This document shows positions 9,015 through 21,179 of a stretch of DNA of 41,648 nt, in pieces. Both the position numbers and the translations under genes were made by a program. Origin of the DNA: Gammaproteobacteria bacterium (GTDB taxonomy: Bacteria > Pseudomonadota > Gammaproteobacteria > CAMYNG01). Every line of letters begins with the position of its first letter. Positions within the stretch are counted from its first letter, which is position 1. Under the pieces are notes generated by a model that saw only the letters and a program-made list of their open reading frames with translations, was not told where the DNA came from and made no database searches. The DNA is taken from NCBI GenBank assembly GCA_011051615.1, contig DRKU01000193.1:1-41648 (forward strand), written 5' to 3'.

Positions 9015-12000
9015 GTGAAGAAGAAACTGTTCTGGAGTGCGGCGGGACTGGTGGTCCTCGCCCTTGGGATTCTCGTCTGGATGGGAGGCGGTGAGCACGG
9101 CGCGGATGGCGGCAGCCTCCGCCCCGGCGCAGGAACTCCGGAACGTCCACTCGCGGTACGGGCCGACGACACACCCGTGGAGGTGCTGGACATCTCCGAA
9201 CGCACGCTGGACAACCACCCTGCGCTGGCGGTGATTTTCGCCACACCGCTGGATGCCGAGCGTGACTACCAGGATTTCCTGCACGTGACGAGCGATGGCA
9301 AGGCTGTCGATGGCGCATGGGTGCTGAGCGATTCGCGCCGTATTCTCTATTTCCCGCATATCCAGCCGCAGCGTAGCTACACCGTACGAGTACGCCGGGG
9401 CCTGACCGCCGCCAACGGTAGCCAGCTGGTGCGTGCCATGGAAGTGAAGGTCACCACGCGCAAGATCACGCCGGCGGCGGGTTTTGCCAGCCAGGGCAGT
9501 GTCCTGCCCGGTGCCATCAGCGAAGGCTTGCCGATCATGACGGTCAATGTGCCGGAGGTGGATATCCAGTTCCTGCGTGTCAAACCCGACAAGCTGGCCA
9601 CCTTTCTCAATGCCTATTATCACGGTCAGCGCAGTTACGGTTACTACGAACTGAATCGCATGACTTCGTTTACCGAGAGTGTCTACCTGGCGCGGTTCAC
9701 CACGGAGGCGAAACCCGATACCCGCACCATTACCCATATCCCGGTGCAGGATATCGATGAACTCAGGACTCCCGGCCTGTACATCGCCATCATGAGCCTG
9801 CCGGGCAAGTTCACCTACAGCTACAACACGACCTTCTTTGTGACCTCCGATCTTGGTTTACATACGCGCGTCTATGCCGACAGCATGGATGTCTACATGA
9901 GTTCGCTGAATAGTGGCAAGGCGCTTGCCGATGTGCGGGTTGAGCTGCTCGATGGCAAGGGCAAGCTCATCGAGAAGGTATTTACCGACGCCGCAGGTCG
10001 CGCGGTATTCCGTGGGCGGCCTGAGAAGGATCAGGTACTGGTAGCACGCCAGGATGACAATCTCGCCATTCTTTCCTTCCAGCAGTCGGCGCTGGACCTG
10101 TCTGAATTTCCGGTCACGGGTGCGCCGCAAAACGACCTGGAGGTCTTCGTCTACAGTAGCCGCGATCTCTATCGGCCCGGTGAGAGCGTGGATCTTTCCC
10201 TGCTCTTGCGCGACGGGGATGGTCGCAGTGTTACGGCACAGCCACTGAGCCTGAGCCTGAAACGTCCCGACGGCCAGGTCGCATCCCGTTTCACCCTCAG
10301 GCCAGAAGCCCTGGGTTACTACCAGCACATGTTGCCCATCTCCGCCGATGCACCCACCGGCAAGTGGTCGCTGGAGGTGCGCACCGCCCCCGGAAGCGAG
10401 GAGCCGGTGCAGACCTGGTTGTTCAATGTGGAAGAGTTCCTGCCCGAGCGCATGAAGCTTGTCCTCGAGTCGGCGCGCGAGTTTCTTTCTGCCGAAGAGG
10501 ACTTCATCATCGATGTCAGTGGTGCCTACCTCTATGGCGCACCGGCGGCAGGCAATCGCTTTACCGCCGCACTGGCGGTGGCACCGGCCCATCATCCACT
10601 GGAGAAGTTCAAGGAGTATTATTTCGGTGACGTGCAGGAGGACAATCAGGCGCGCTACCGCGAATTGCTCGATACCAAACTGGACGCACAGGGAGAACTG
10701 CAGATCACGGTGCGGCCACTGGAGTCGCGGCTCAATACGCCCATGCGTGTACGCGTCACCGGTAGTGTCTTCGAAAGTGGTGGGCGACCCGTGACGCGCT
10801 CCATCAGTCGCATTGTCTGGCCGGCCGAGGCCGTACTGGGTATACGCCCACGCTTCAGCGGCGAGTATGCCGAGTCCTACAGCACCGCTGAGTTCGAAGT
10901 CATTCGCACGGGCCCGGATGGCAAACTGCTGGCCGCCAGTGATCTGGAAGTGCGTGTCATCCGCGAGGATCGTGACTACTACTGGACTTTCGATGACAAT
11001 CGCGGTTGGCACTACGAGTATTCAGAAGCCCAGTACCCTGTGTTGACGCAGGAGCTGACTTTCAGGGCCGACCAGCGTGGCACGATCCGTGTACCGGTGG
11101 AGTATGGCGCCTATCGTATCGAGATCAGCGATGCCGATACCGGCCTGGTAGCCCGCTACCGTTTCTTTGCCGGCTGGAACTGGGCCAGTCGTGATACGGC
11201 ACGTAGTGCGCGACCGGACAAGGTCAAGCTGGTGCTTGATAAACCCGCCTACGGCAAGGGTGACTCCCTGCACGTGACGGTGACGCCGCCGCACGCCGGT
11301 GAAGGCATGATTCTGATCGAAAGCGACCGGTTGCTATGGAGCCGTCGCGTATCCATCCCGGCCGAAGGCCTGACGCTGGACATTCCCCTCGCCGAGGAAT
11401 GGCTCAAGCGTCATGATCTCTATGTCAGCGCAGTGGTGTTCCGCCCTGGCAAGGCAAGGGATCGCGCGACGCCCAATCGTGCCATCGGCGTGGCGCCCAT
11501 ACCGCTGGATCGCAGCGCGCGACGCCTGGAAGTCAATCTCGAGTTGCCCACGCGTATGCGTCCGCAAAATGATCTGGCCGTGCGCATCAAGGTGCCGGGC
11601 CTGGCACAACAGCAGGCCATGGTGACGGTGTCGGCGGTGGACGTGGGTATCCTCAATATCACCAATTACGCTACGCCCGATCCCTGGGGGCATTTCTTTG
11701 CCAGGCGTCGCTACGGTATCGAGGCTTACGACATCTATCAGCGTATCATCGAGAATCTTGCCGGGGTACGTGCTCGCCTGCGTTTCGGCGGAGACGCGCC
11801 GCTGGAACGAGCGGGTCCGCAGCGTAGCAAGCGTGCCGATGCCAGGGTGAAGACCGTGGCCCTGTTCAGTGGGCCGCTCAAGCTGGATGCCAATGGTGAA
11901 GCGCTGGTCAAACTGCCGATCCCCAATTTCAACGGTAGCCTGCGGGTCATGGCGGTGGCCTTCAGTACGGATCGCTTTGGCTCTGGCGAGGCGGAAGTCA

Positions 12001-13916
12001 CTGTTGCTGCACCGGTGGTGGCCGAGATCGCCACGCCACGTTTCCTCAGTCCTGGTGACCGCTCGCTGGTGACGGTGGATGTACATAACCTCAGTGGCAA
12101 GGCGCGCAAGTTGAAACTGAAACTCACTGCCAGTGCGCCGCTGCGGCTTGAACCGGTGACGCGCACCCTGTCACTGGGCGACGGCAGGAAAACTACACTG
12201 CGTTTCGATCTCTCTGCTGCGCGGGACTTCGGTGTCGGCACCATTCGCCTGGAACTGAAGGGTGACGATATCGACATTGCCCGTGAATGGGAGCTGGGTG
12301 TGCGCCCGGCCTGGCCGGCCGAGACCCGGCGCCTGCGCTTCAGGCTGGAAACCGATGAAGAATGGGTTCTGCCGCCCGCGCTCATTGCCGGGCTCATGCC
12401 CGATACCGTGGACGCGACGCTGGTGGTTTCCAACCTGCCACCGCTCAATATCCGCGACGCGGTACAGGGGTTGTTACGCTACCCTTACGGTTGCCTGGAA
12501 CAGACCACCAGTAGTGCCTTCCCGCTGGTCTACGTGGATGCAGACAGCGCACGCCGCCTGGGACTCAAGCCACTCAGTTTGAGTGAGCGGGCGAAGCGTC
12601 TCGACGTGGCCTTCAAACGCATTCAGTCCATGCAGCTGCCCAGTGGCGGCTTTGGTTTGTGGAGCGCCAACAGCATCGAAGAGTTATGGTTGACACCCTA
12701 TGCGGCTGACTTCCTGCTCGAGGCACGCGAAAAGGGTTTCGATGTGCCGCCGCAGATGCTGCAACGTGCGCTGGAGAACCTCCTGCGCCGCCTGCAATCG
12801 GGCAACACCCAGTTGGGTACGCGCTACTATACCCAGTCACCGGGACATTTCCGCTTTGCCGCGCAGGCCTACGCGGCCTATGTGCTGGCCCGGGTGCAAC
12901 GCGCACCGCTGGGTACGCTGCGCACGCTCTTCGATCACCATCGCAAGGATGCCGAATCGGGCCTGCCCCTGGTACAACTGGGTATTGCTCTGCGCCTCGC
13001 CGGTGACCAGCGCCGGGGGGATACGGCCATTGCCGAGGGTCTGAAAAAGGCGCGTACTGCACACCGCTACCTGGGTGACTATGGTTCCCCCATCCGTGAT
13101 CTGGCCCTGACCCTGGCCTTGCTGGATCGTCACGGCATCGAGACCGCTGAGAGGGCACAACTGCTGTTCGCACTGGCCGACGAGATCCGCTCTCGCCGCT
13201 ACTTCAGTACCCAGGAACGCCTGGCCCTGTTCCTTGCCGGCCGTGACCTGGATCGTCACGCCGGCGAACCCTGGCAGGCGGTACTTCGCGAAGGCGAGGC
13301 CCGGCGTGAGCTCGGCGAGGCGGGCCGTCTGGTGCTGCCGCTGGATGCCGGACACTGGCGTACAGGCCTGCGCTTGCAGTCCCGTAATGCAAGTCCCCTG
13401 TTCGCCGAGCTGGTCGTCAATGGCTATACCATCAAGGCACCGGCACCAGTACAGGGAACGGTGCGCATCAACCGTGCCATCTATGATCTCAAGGGCAGGC
13501 TGGTGGACCAGCGCACGCTCAGGGTCGGTGAGTTACTGCTGGTACACCTGCAGGCGAGCACCGATGAACGCATCGAAGACGCCCTGGTGGTCGATCTGCT
13601 GCCCGCCGGGCTGGAGGTAGAAAACCTCAATCTGTCACAGGGCACGACGCTGGACGAGTTGCGTATCAATGGTGTCGATCCGCGTGCGGCCATGAGCGCA
13701 GATCTCATCAAGCACAGCGAGTACCGCGACGATCGTTTCGTCGCTGCGGTATCATTGCAGCGCTGGCGCTCCACGGACTTGTTCTACCTGGTGCGCGTGG
13801 TCTCACCGGGCACCTACACCGTACCACCACCGTACCTTGAGGACATGTATCGCCCGGAGATCCGCGCCATTGGCATCAGCGGCAAACCGTTGCACATCGT
13901 CAACGAGGCAGAGTGA
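9015..13916 (+). CDS. Bacterial alpha-2-macroglobulin with intact thioester
   Basis: 1633-residue protease-trapping protein of the E. coli YfhM (ECAM) type, expected in the periplasm attached to the inner membrane. It starts at GTG 9015 with AGGAG six bases upstream. The N-terminus has a single hydrophobic segment (about 5-23) but no lipobox cysteine, so it appears to be a signal-anchored protein and not a lipoprotein as in E. coli. Multiple beta-sandwich domains follow; the thioester motif CLEQ is at 1160-1163 within PYGCLEQTTSS, inside an alpha-helical toroid. The pbpC gene starts four bases after its stop. The family is known to pair with PBP1C, suggesting that it protects the envelope when peptidoglycan is breached. 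Confidence 0.94.
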   Translation: MKKKLFWSAAGLVVLALGILVWMGGGEHGADGGSLRPGAGTPERPLAVRADDTPVEVLDISERTLDNHPALAVIFATPLDAERDYQDFLHVTSDGKAVDGAWVLSDSRRILYFPHIQPQRSYTVRVRRGLTAANGSQLVRAMEVKVTTRKITPAAGFASQGSVLPGAISEGLPIMTVNVPEVDIQFLRVKPDKLATFLNAYYHGQRSYGYYELNRMTSFTESVYLARFTTEAKPDTRTITHIPVQDIDELRTPGLYIAIMSLPGKFTYSYNTTFFVTSDLGLHTRVYADSMDVYMSSLNSGKALADVRVELLDGKGKLIEKVFTDAAGRAVFRGRPEKDQVLVARQDDNLAILSFQQSALDLSEFPVTGAPQNDLEVFVYSSRDLYRPGESVDLSLLLRDGDGRSVTAQPLSLSLKRPDGQVASRFTLRPEALGYYQHMLPISADAPTGKWSLEVRTAPGSEEPVQTWLFNVEEFLPERMKLVLESAREFLSAEEDFIIDVSGAYLYGAPAAGNRFTAALAVAPAHHPLEKFKEYYFGDVQEDNQARYRELLDTKLDAQGELQITVRPLESRLNTPMRVRVTGSVFESGGRPVTRSISRIVWPAEAVLGIRPRFSGEYAESYSTAEFEVIRTGPDGKLLAASDLEVRVIREDRDYYWTFDDNRGWHYEYSEAQYPVLTQELTFRADQRGTIRVPVEYGAYRIEISDADTGLVARYRFFAGWNWASRDTARSARPDKVKLVLDKPAYGKGDSLHVTVTPPHAGEGMILIESDRLLWSRRVSIPAEGLTLDIPLAEEWLKRHDLYVSAVVFRPGKARDRATPNRAIGVAPIPLDRSARRLEVNLELPTRMRPQNDLAVRIKVPGLAQQQAMVTVSAVDVGILNITNYATPDPWGHFFARRRYGIEAYDIYQRIIENLAGVRARLRFGGDAPLERAGPQRSKRADARVKTVALFSGPLKLDANGEALVKLPIPNFNGSLRVMAVAFSTDRFGSGEAEVTVAAPVVAEIATPRFLSPGDRSLVTVDVHNLSGKARKLKLKLTASAPLRLEPVTRTLSLGDGRKTTLRFDLSAARDFGVGTIRLELKGDDIDIAREWELGVRPAWPAETRRLRFRLETDEEWVLPPALIAGLMPDTVDATLVVSNLPPLNIRDAVQGLLRYPYGCLEQTTSSAFPLVYVDADSARRLGLKPLSLSERAKRLDVAFKRIQSMQLPSGGFGLWSANSIEELWLTPYAADFLLEAREKGFDVPPQMLQRALENLLRRLQSGNTQLGTRYYTQSPGHFRFAAQAYAAYVLARVQRAPLGTLRTLFDHHRKDAESGLPLVQLGIALRLAGDQRRGDTAIAEGLKKARTAHRYLGDYGSPIRDLALTLALLDRHGIETAERAQLLFALADEIRSRRYFSTQERLALFLAGRDLDRHAGEPWQAVLREGEARRELGEAGRLVLPLDAGHWRTGLRLQSRNASPLFAELVVNGYTIKAPAPVQGTVRINRAIYDLKGRLVDQRTLRVGELLLVHLQASTDERIEDALVVDLLPAGLEVENLNLSQGTTLDELRINGVDPRAAMSADLIKHSEYRDDRFVAAVSLQRWRSTDLFYLVRVVSPGTYTVPPPYLEDMYRPEIRAIGISGKPLHIVNEAE

Positions 13917-13920
13917 GATC

Positions 13921-16341
13921 ATGCGCACCGCCATAATGCAAAGTGGCGGCCGGGAACTGGCAGGCCGCTGGGTGGTTTCCTTACCGGTGATATTTCGTCG
14001 CTACCGACGTCATATCCATGCGGCGCTGTTGCTGGTCATCGGGCCGTGGCTGGCTTTTGTTACGCTGGATCGCCTCGCGCCGCTCCCGGTCCGACAGGCC
14101 CTGGGAGCACAGAGCGTCATCGTCACCGCCGAGGACGGTACGCCGTTGCGCGCCTTCGCGGACGAGGAGGGTGTGTGGCGCTACCCGGTTTCACTCGATG
14201 AGGTCTCACCTTTATATATAGAGGCACTGCTCAACTACGAGGACCGCTGGTTCTATCGCCACGGTGGGGTCAATCCCTTCGCCCTGTTGCGCGCGGGTGT
14301 CCAGTGGGCGTGGCACGGGCGGGTGGTATCGGGTGGCTCGACGCTGAGCATGCAGGTGGCGCGCCTCATCGATCCCCATCCACGTACCGTGGCGGGCAAG
14401 CTGCGGCAGATGTTTCGCGCCCTGCAACTGGAGTGGCATTACGACAAGCGTGAGATCCTCGAGCTGTATGTCAACCTGGCGCCCTTCGGCGGGCCCCTGC
14501 AGGGTGTGCAGGCCGCCAGTTATGCCTACCTCGGTAAACCGGTACGCGAGCTGAGTCACGCCGAAGCGGCCCTGCTGGCCGTATTACCGCAATCACCCAG
14601 CCGCCTGCGACCCGATCGCCATGCCCCGCGCGCGCGGCGGGCACGCGACAAGGTCCTGCGGCGCCTGGCGCGTTTCGGTGTGTGGCCGGCGCAGACCGTA
14701 CGCGAGGCGCGCCAGGAACAGGTGTTGCAGCAGTTCCATGCCCAGCCACTGATCGCGCCCCTGCTGGCGCGGCGCCTGCGCGCGCGCCACCCGCAGGTGG
14801 GCCTCATTCGCACCACGCTGGATGCCGGCCTGCAGCTGCGCCTCGAGGACCGCCTTGCCAATTACATCAGCCGTTATCCGGCCGGGACCTCCGCCGCCAT
14901 CCTCGTGGTGAGCAATGAGACCCTGGCGGTGCGCGCCTATCTGGGGTCGGCACGTTTTGGTGATGCGCGTCGCTTTGGTCACATCGACATGGTTACCGCG
15001 CTGCGTTCACCGGGCTCGACGCTCAAGCCGTTTCTCTATGGCATGGCCATGGACGAGGGCCTGATCCATTCCGAGAGCCTGCTGGTGGACGCGCCCCAGA
15101 ATTTCGATGGTTACCGGCCACTCAATTTCACGCGCGAATTTCACGGTCCGGTGAGTGTCAGCTATGCCCTGCAGCAGTCCCTCAATGTGCCAGCGGTGGA
15201 TCTGCTCGCGCGTTTTGGTCCGCAGCGCTTCGTCGCACGCCTGCGCAATGCACACATTCGCCTGCATCTGCCCGATGGCCGGCCCAACCTGTCGGTGATC
15301 CTCGGCGGTGCCGGTACGCGCCTCGAGACCCTGGTGTCGGCCTATACCGCGCTGGCGCGCGACGGCATGAGCGCGCGCCTGCGCTATCGCCCGGAGGATC
15401 CGCTGGTCCAGCGGCCGCTGTTGTCCGCCGGTGCAGCGTGGATCATCCGCGACATCCTCGAATCCCGCGCGCGTCCCGAGTTGCGTAACGCCGGTATCCG
15501 GCTCGCCGGCTGGCGCCGGGTGGCGGTCAAGACCGGCACCAGCTACGGGCTGCAGGATGCCTGGGCCCTGGGCGTGACGGACCGCTACACCCTCGGCGTT
15601 TGGGTAGGGCGGCCGGACGGTACCGCCTCGCCCGGTGAGTACGGTGCCGTGACCGCGGTGCCCCTGCTGTTCCACCTGGTCGACAGCTTGCCCGACCATG
15701 CGCTGTGGGGACGACGGCGGCCGCGCCCGGCCACGGTGCGCCAGACTACGGTTTGCTGGCCGCTGGGCGGGGAGCCGGATCCGCGCCATCCCGCTGCCTG
15801 CCAGGTACGGCGCACGGCCTGGGTGCTGGGGGATCAGGTGCCGCTGACCCTGCCGGATCGCATCGAGGCGCGCTGGATGCCCCGCCTGCAGACGGTGTGG
15901 GTGGACGCCGACAGCGGGCAGCGCGTGGGGGCCGCCTGTGAGCGCGAGGGCGGTGCACGGCAGGCCCGCACCCTGGTGCGCTGGCCGGTGGCGCTGGAGC
16001 CCTGGCTGACACCCACCCAGCGCCGCGCCTCCCTGCCACCGCGCTGGGCCGAGGGTTGTGTTCCACAGGGGATCCCCATCGAACGCTCGTTGCGCATCGT
16101 TGGTCTCGCGCCGCGTACCGTGGTGCGTCGCGCCGGTCCCAATGCACCGCGACCGGCGGTGGCCCTGCGTGCGGTGGGTGCACGCGGCGCCCTGTTCTGG
16201 CTTGTCAATGGTCGCCTGGTCAATACCACCGGTCCCAATGGCGGTTGGCGCTATCCCCTGCGCCGTCCCGGGCGCTACGAGATCACGGCACTGGACGAGA
16301 ATGGCGGTTATGATCGTGTGCTCGTGAAGTATGTTCCGTAA
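13921..16341 (+). CDS. pbpC: Penicillin-binding protein 1C
   Basis: Bifunctional peptidoglycan synthase of 806 residues. After a transmembrane segment (about 40-58) comes the glycosyltransferase 51 domain: catalytic Glu107 in NYEDRWFYRHGG, then GGSTLSMQVARL and ELYVNLAPFGGPLQGVQAAS. The transpeptidase domain has all three signatures: STLK with Ser366 and Lys369, SLN at 420-422, and KTG at 537-539. A C-terminal beta domain (about 715-806) matches the PBP1C-specific BiPBP_C type. Start at ATG 13921 gives a four-base gap after the alpha-2-macroglobulin stop; ATG 13936 is an alternative. The frame extends upstream into that gene without homology. Confidence 0.93.
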   Translation: MRTAIMQSGGRELAGRWVVSLPVIFRRYRRHIHAALLLVIGPWLAFVTLDRLAPLPVRQALGAQSVIVTAEDGTPLRAFADEEGVWRYPVSLDEVSPLYIEALLNYEDRWFYRHGGVNPFALLRAGVQWAWHGRVVSGGSTLSMQVARLIDPHPRTVAGKLRQMFRALQLEWHYDKREILELYVNLAPFGGPLQGVQAASYAYLGKPVRELSHAEAALLAVLPQSPSRLRPDRHAPRARRARDKVLRRLARFGVWPAQTVREARQEQVLQQFHAQPLIAPLLARRLRARHPQVGLIRTTLDAGLQLRLEDRLANYISRYPAGTSAAILVVSNETLAVRAYLGSARFGDARRFGHIDMVTALRSPGSTLKPFLYGMAMDEGLIHSESLLVDAPQNFDGYRPLNFTREFHGPVSVSYALQQSLNVPAVDLLARFGPQRFVARLRNAHIRLHLPDGRPNLSVILGGAGTRLETLVSAYTALARDGMSARLRYRPEDPLVQRPLLSAGAAWIIRDILESRARPELRNAGIRLAGWRRVAVKTGTSYGLQDAWALGVTDRYTLGVWVGRPDGTASPGEYGAVTAVPLLFHLVDSLPDHALWGRRRPRPATVRQTTVCWPLGGEPDPRHPAACQVRRTAWVLGDQVPLTLPDRIEARWMPRLQTVWVDADSGQRVGAACEREGGARQARTLVRWPVALEPWLTPTQRRASLPPRWAEGCVPQGIPIERSLRIVGLAPRTVVRRAGPNAPRPAVALRAVGARGALFWLVNGRLVNTTGPNGGWRYPLRRPGRYEITALDENGGYDRVLVKYVP

Positions 16342-16358
16342 CGCAGAAGGAAACGAAG

Positions 16359-17441
16359 GTGGCACGCATCGTCTATGGGGTATCGGGAGAAGGCTCGGGA
16401 CATTCGTCACGCGCCAGTGAGATCGCTGCGTGGCTGGAGGCGCAGGGACACGAAGTGCGTCTCGCCAGTTATGATCGCGGCTATCGCAATCTGAAGGATC
16501 GTTTTACTGTCATCGAGATCAGCGGCCTGCATATCGTCAGCGAGGACAACCGGGTGGCACGGCGAAAGACCCTGCGACGAAATCTGGCTGCCTTGCCGGA
16601 CGGTATCGACTCGGTCAGGGGAGTGCGCCGCGAATTGTTCGAGGGGTTTCGCCCGGATTGTGTGATCACCGACTTCGAACCCACCACGGCTTATCTGGCA
16701 AAGCATTACCGCCTGCCGCTCATCAGCATCGACAACCAGCACCGTATGCGTTACATGCGCTTTCCCTGTCCGCGGCACATGCGCGTGGACGCGGCAGTGA
16801 CAAAGACCGTGATTCGGGCCATGGTGCCACGCCCCACGGTGGCGCTGGTGACGACCTTCTACTTCGGCGAGGTAAAGAACACGCGTACCTTTCTGTTTCC
16901 GCCCATCCTGCGTCGCGCGGTGCTCGACAGCCGGCCGCGCGAAGGAACGCACTGCCTGGTGTATGCCACCGCAGGTCACGAAAGCCTGCTGCATGTGCTG
17001 CGCCAGTTCCGTGACGAGCGCTTCCTGGTCTATGGTTATGAACGCGAGGGCAGCGATGGGCCGCTGGAGTTTCGCCCCTTCAGCAAGGACGGCTTTCTCG
17101 ACGACCTGGCCGGCTGCAAGGCGGTGATTGCCACCGCCGGTTTTACCCTCATCACCGAGGCACTGCACCTGGGTAAGCCGTACCTGGCCCTGCCCATGGC
17201 CGGCCAGTTCGAACAGATGCTGAACGGGGTGTTACTGGAGGCGGCAGGTCTTGGTCGGTCACTGGCGGCACCGGATGTCGATGAGGTCGGCGCATTTCTC
17301 GCGGGGCTCGACGACTATCGCGCGGCATTGAGTGACTATCCACGCGCCGACAACCGCGCCATTCTCGCGAAGCTGGAAGAGTTGCTCGACGACGATCTCC
17401 ACCTCTTACGCTACCTGCATAAACCCTGTACTTCCTGTTGA
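16359..17441 (+). CDS. Glycosyltransferase of the MJ1255/VC2487 family
   Basis: 360-residue protein with a GT-B fold. It starts at GTG 16359, preceded by an AGAAGGA sequence. The first Rossmann domain begins ARIVYGVSGEGSGHSSRASEI, and the second has the donor-binding region with TAGFTLITEALHLGKPYLALP near residues 262-285, like MurG and UDP-glycosyltransferases. The natural donor and acceptor of this family are not known to me. It follows pbpC after 17 bases and is probably co-transcribed, which hints at an envelope polysaccharide role, but that is inference. Confidence 0.85.
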   Translation: MARIVYGVSGEGSGHSSRASEIAAWLEAQGHEVRLASYDRGYRNLKDRFTVIEISGLHIVSEDNRVARRKTLRRNLAALPDGIDSVRGVRRELFEGFRPDCVITDFEPTTAYLAKHYRLPLISIDNQHRMRYMRFPCPRHMRVDAAVTKTVIRAMVPRPTVALVTTFYFGEVKNTRTFLFPPILRRAVLDSRPREGTHCLVYATAGHESLLHVLRQFRDERFLVYGYEREGSDGPLEFRPFSKDGFLDDLAGCKAVIATAGFTLITEALHLGKPYLALPMAGQFEQMLNGVLLEAAGLGRSLAAPDVDEVGAFLAGLDDYRAALSDYPRADNRAILAKLEELLDDDLHLLRYLHKPCTSC

Positions 17442-17621
17442 TTCAGAGGGCAGGAATTTGCACTACTTCACACTCTGACGCCCTTACTTAGGGATATCCC
17501 TAGTTTTCCAATCGGCCGCCCTGTGACATGGTGTGCACAACCCGCCAGCAGAAGCGGGTAGGCTGTGCCAGTCTAATAACGACAACCCGGTAATACCCGA
17601 CTTGCACAAGGGAGGAACGCC
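17442..17621. other. Intergenic leader with palindrome and hairpin
   Basis: A 180-base spacer before the small TPR-like gene. It contains a perfect 14-base palindrome TAGGGATATCCCTA at 17489-17502 and a two-part stem at 17535-17568: GCACA and ACCCGC pair with GCGGGT and TGTGC, with the four extra bases AGGC on the 3' side and an eight-base loop. No T tract follows the stem. GGAGG at 17611-17615 is the ribosome binding site of the next gene. The palindrome may be an operator and the stem part of its mRNA leader. Confidence 0.45.
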
Positions 17622-18101
17622 ATGACGGCAGTCTCACAGAAGTCACCCGCGCCTGATGAACTTATGCGCAATGCGCTGACACTTCTGGAACGTGGTGAGC
17701 ACGGCGATGCGCTGGTGCTTTTTCGGCAACTTGAACAGATTACTCCCACCAATGCGCCCAGCTACAATCGGGTGCGTGCTTATTATGGCCTGACCCTGGT
17801 GGGGCTGGGCAGCCGCGACGAGGGGCTGGCCGTATGCCAGGAGGCGGCACGGGGCGAGTTCAACGATGCCAGGGTCTTCTATGCGTTTGCGCGCGCGGCA
17901 CTGCTTTGCGGCCGTCGGCAACTGGCGCTCAAGGCGGTCAGCATGGGTCGCGTCATCGATGCCTCGGATCCCGATCTCGAGGCGCTGCGCCAGAAAATGG
18001 GGATCCGCCAGAAACCCGTGATCAGGTTTCTTTCCCGTAACAACCCTATCAATATTGCCCTCGGTCGCAGCCGACATCGGCGCCAGTCCGCACAACGCTA
18101 G
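17622..18101 (+). CDS. Small TPR-like protein of unknown function
   Basis: 159 residues, no signal peptide and no membrane segment, so cytosolic. The sequence reads as two to three helical repeats of TPR type: NALTLLERGEHGDALVLFRQLE (about 17-38), YGLTLVGLGSRDEGLAVCQEA and FARAALLCGRRQLALKAVSMG. The C-terminus is basic (GRSRHRRQSAQR). It has a strong GGAGG site six bases before the ATG. I do not recognise a specific function; it may be a protein-interaction adaptor. Stop codon lies seven bases from the stop of the convergent uvrA. Confidence 0.75.
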   Translation: MTAVSQKSPAPDELMRNALTLLERGEHGDALVLFRQLEQITPTNAPSYNRVRAYYGLTLVGLGSRDEGLAVCQEAARGEFNDARVFYAFARAALLCGRRQLALKAVSMGRVIDASDPDLEALRQKMGIRQKPVIRFLSRNNPINIALGRSRHRRQSAQR

Positions 18102-18108
18102 GTTGTAT

Positions 18109-20958
<2,850 letters not shown>

Positions 20959-20987
20959 GATTTTTTCGTTTGCCAGCGTAACCTGCT

Positions 20988-21017
20988 AATATACTCCGTC
21001 TGCGACGGGGAAGCCAA
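20988..21017 (-). promoter_or_regulatory. Putative uvrA promoter
   Basis: On the minus strand TTGGCT (21017-21012) and TATATT (20993-20988) are separated by 18 bases. The -10 box matches five of six and the -35 box four of six consensus positions. Transcription would begin near 20981, about 23 bases before the uvrA ATG. Confidence 0.45.
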
Positions 21018-21179
21018 AGCGCCACCCCGTTACCCGGTAGCATTGCAGTCCGGGTATGAACCAGACTTCGGTCACCGTTGTGTTACAGCCCGAGTTGGAA
21101 GCCAGTTGCCGAACCCCCAGCATCCCCCACAGATCCCCCGAGTCCCCAGGTGAGCTCCCGTTTGACGCCGTCCTCCACC

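Noticed and set aside
15007-16410. 467-residue minus-strand frame opposite pbpC
   Set aside because: Antisense to a clear transpeptidase domain; no homology.
20959-21179. SOS (LexA) box between uvrA and the MFS gene, or before ssb
   Set aside because: No CTG-N10-CAG palindrome of reasonable quality was found in either spacer.
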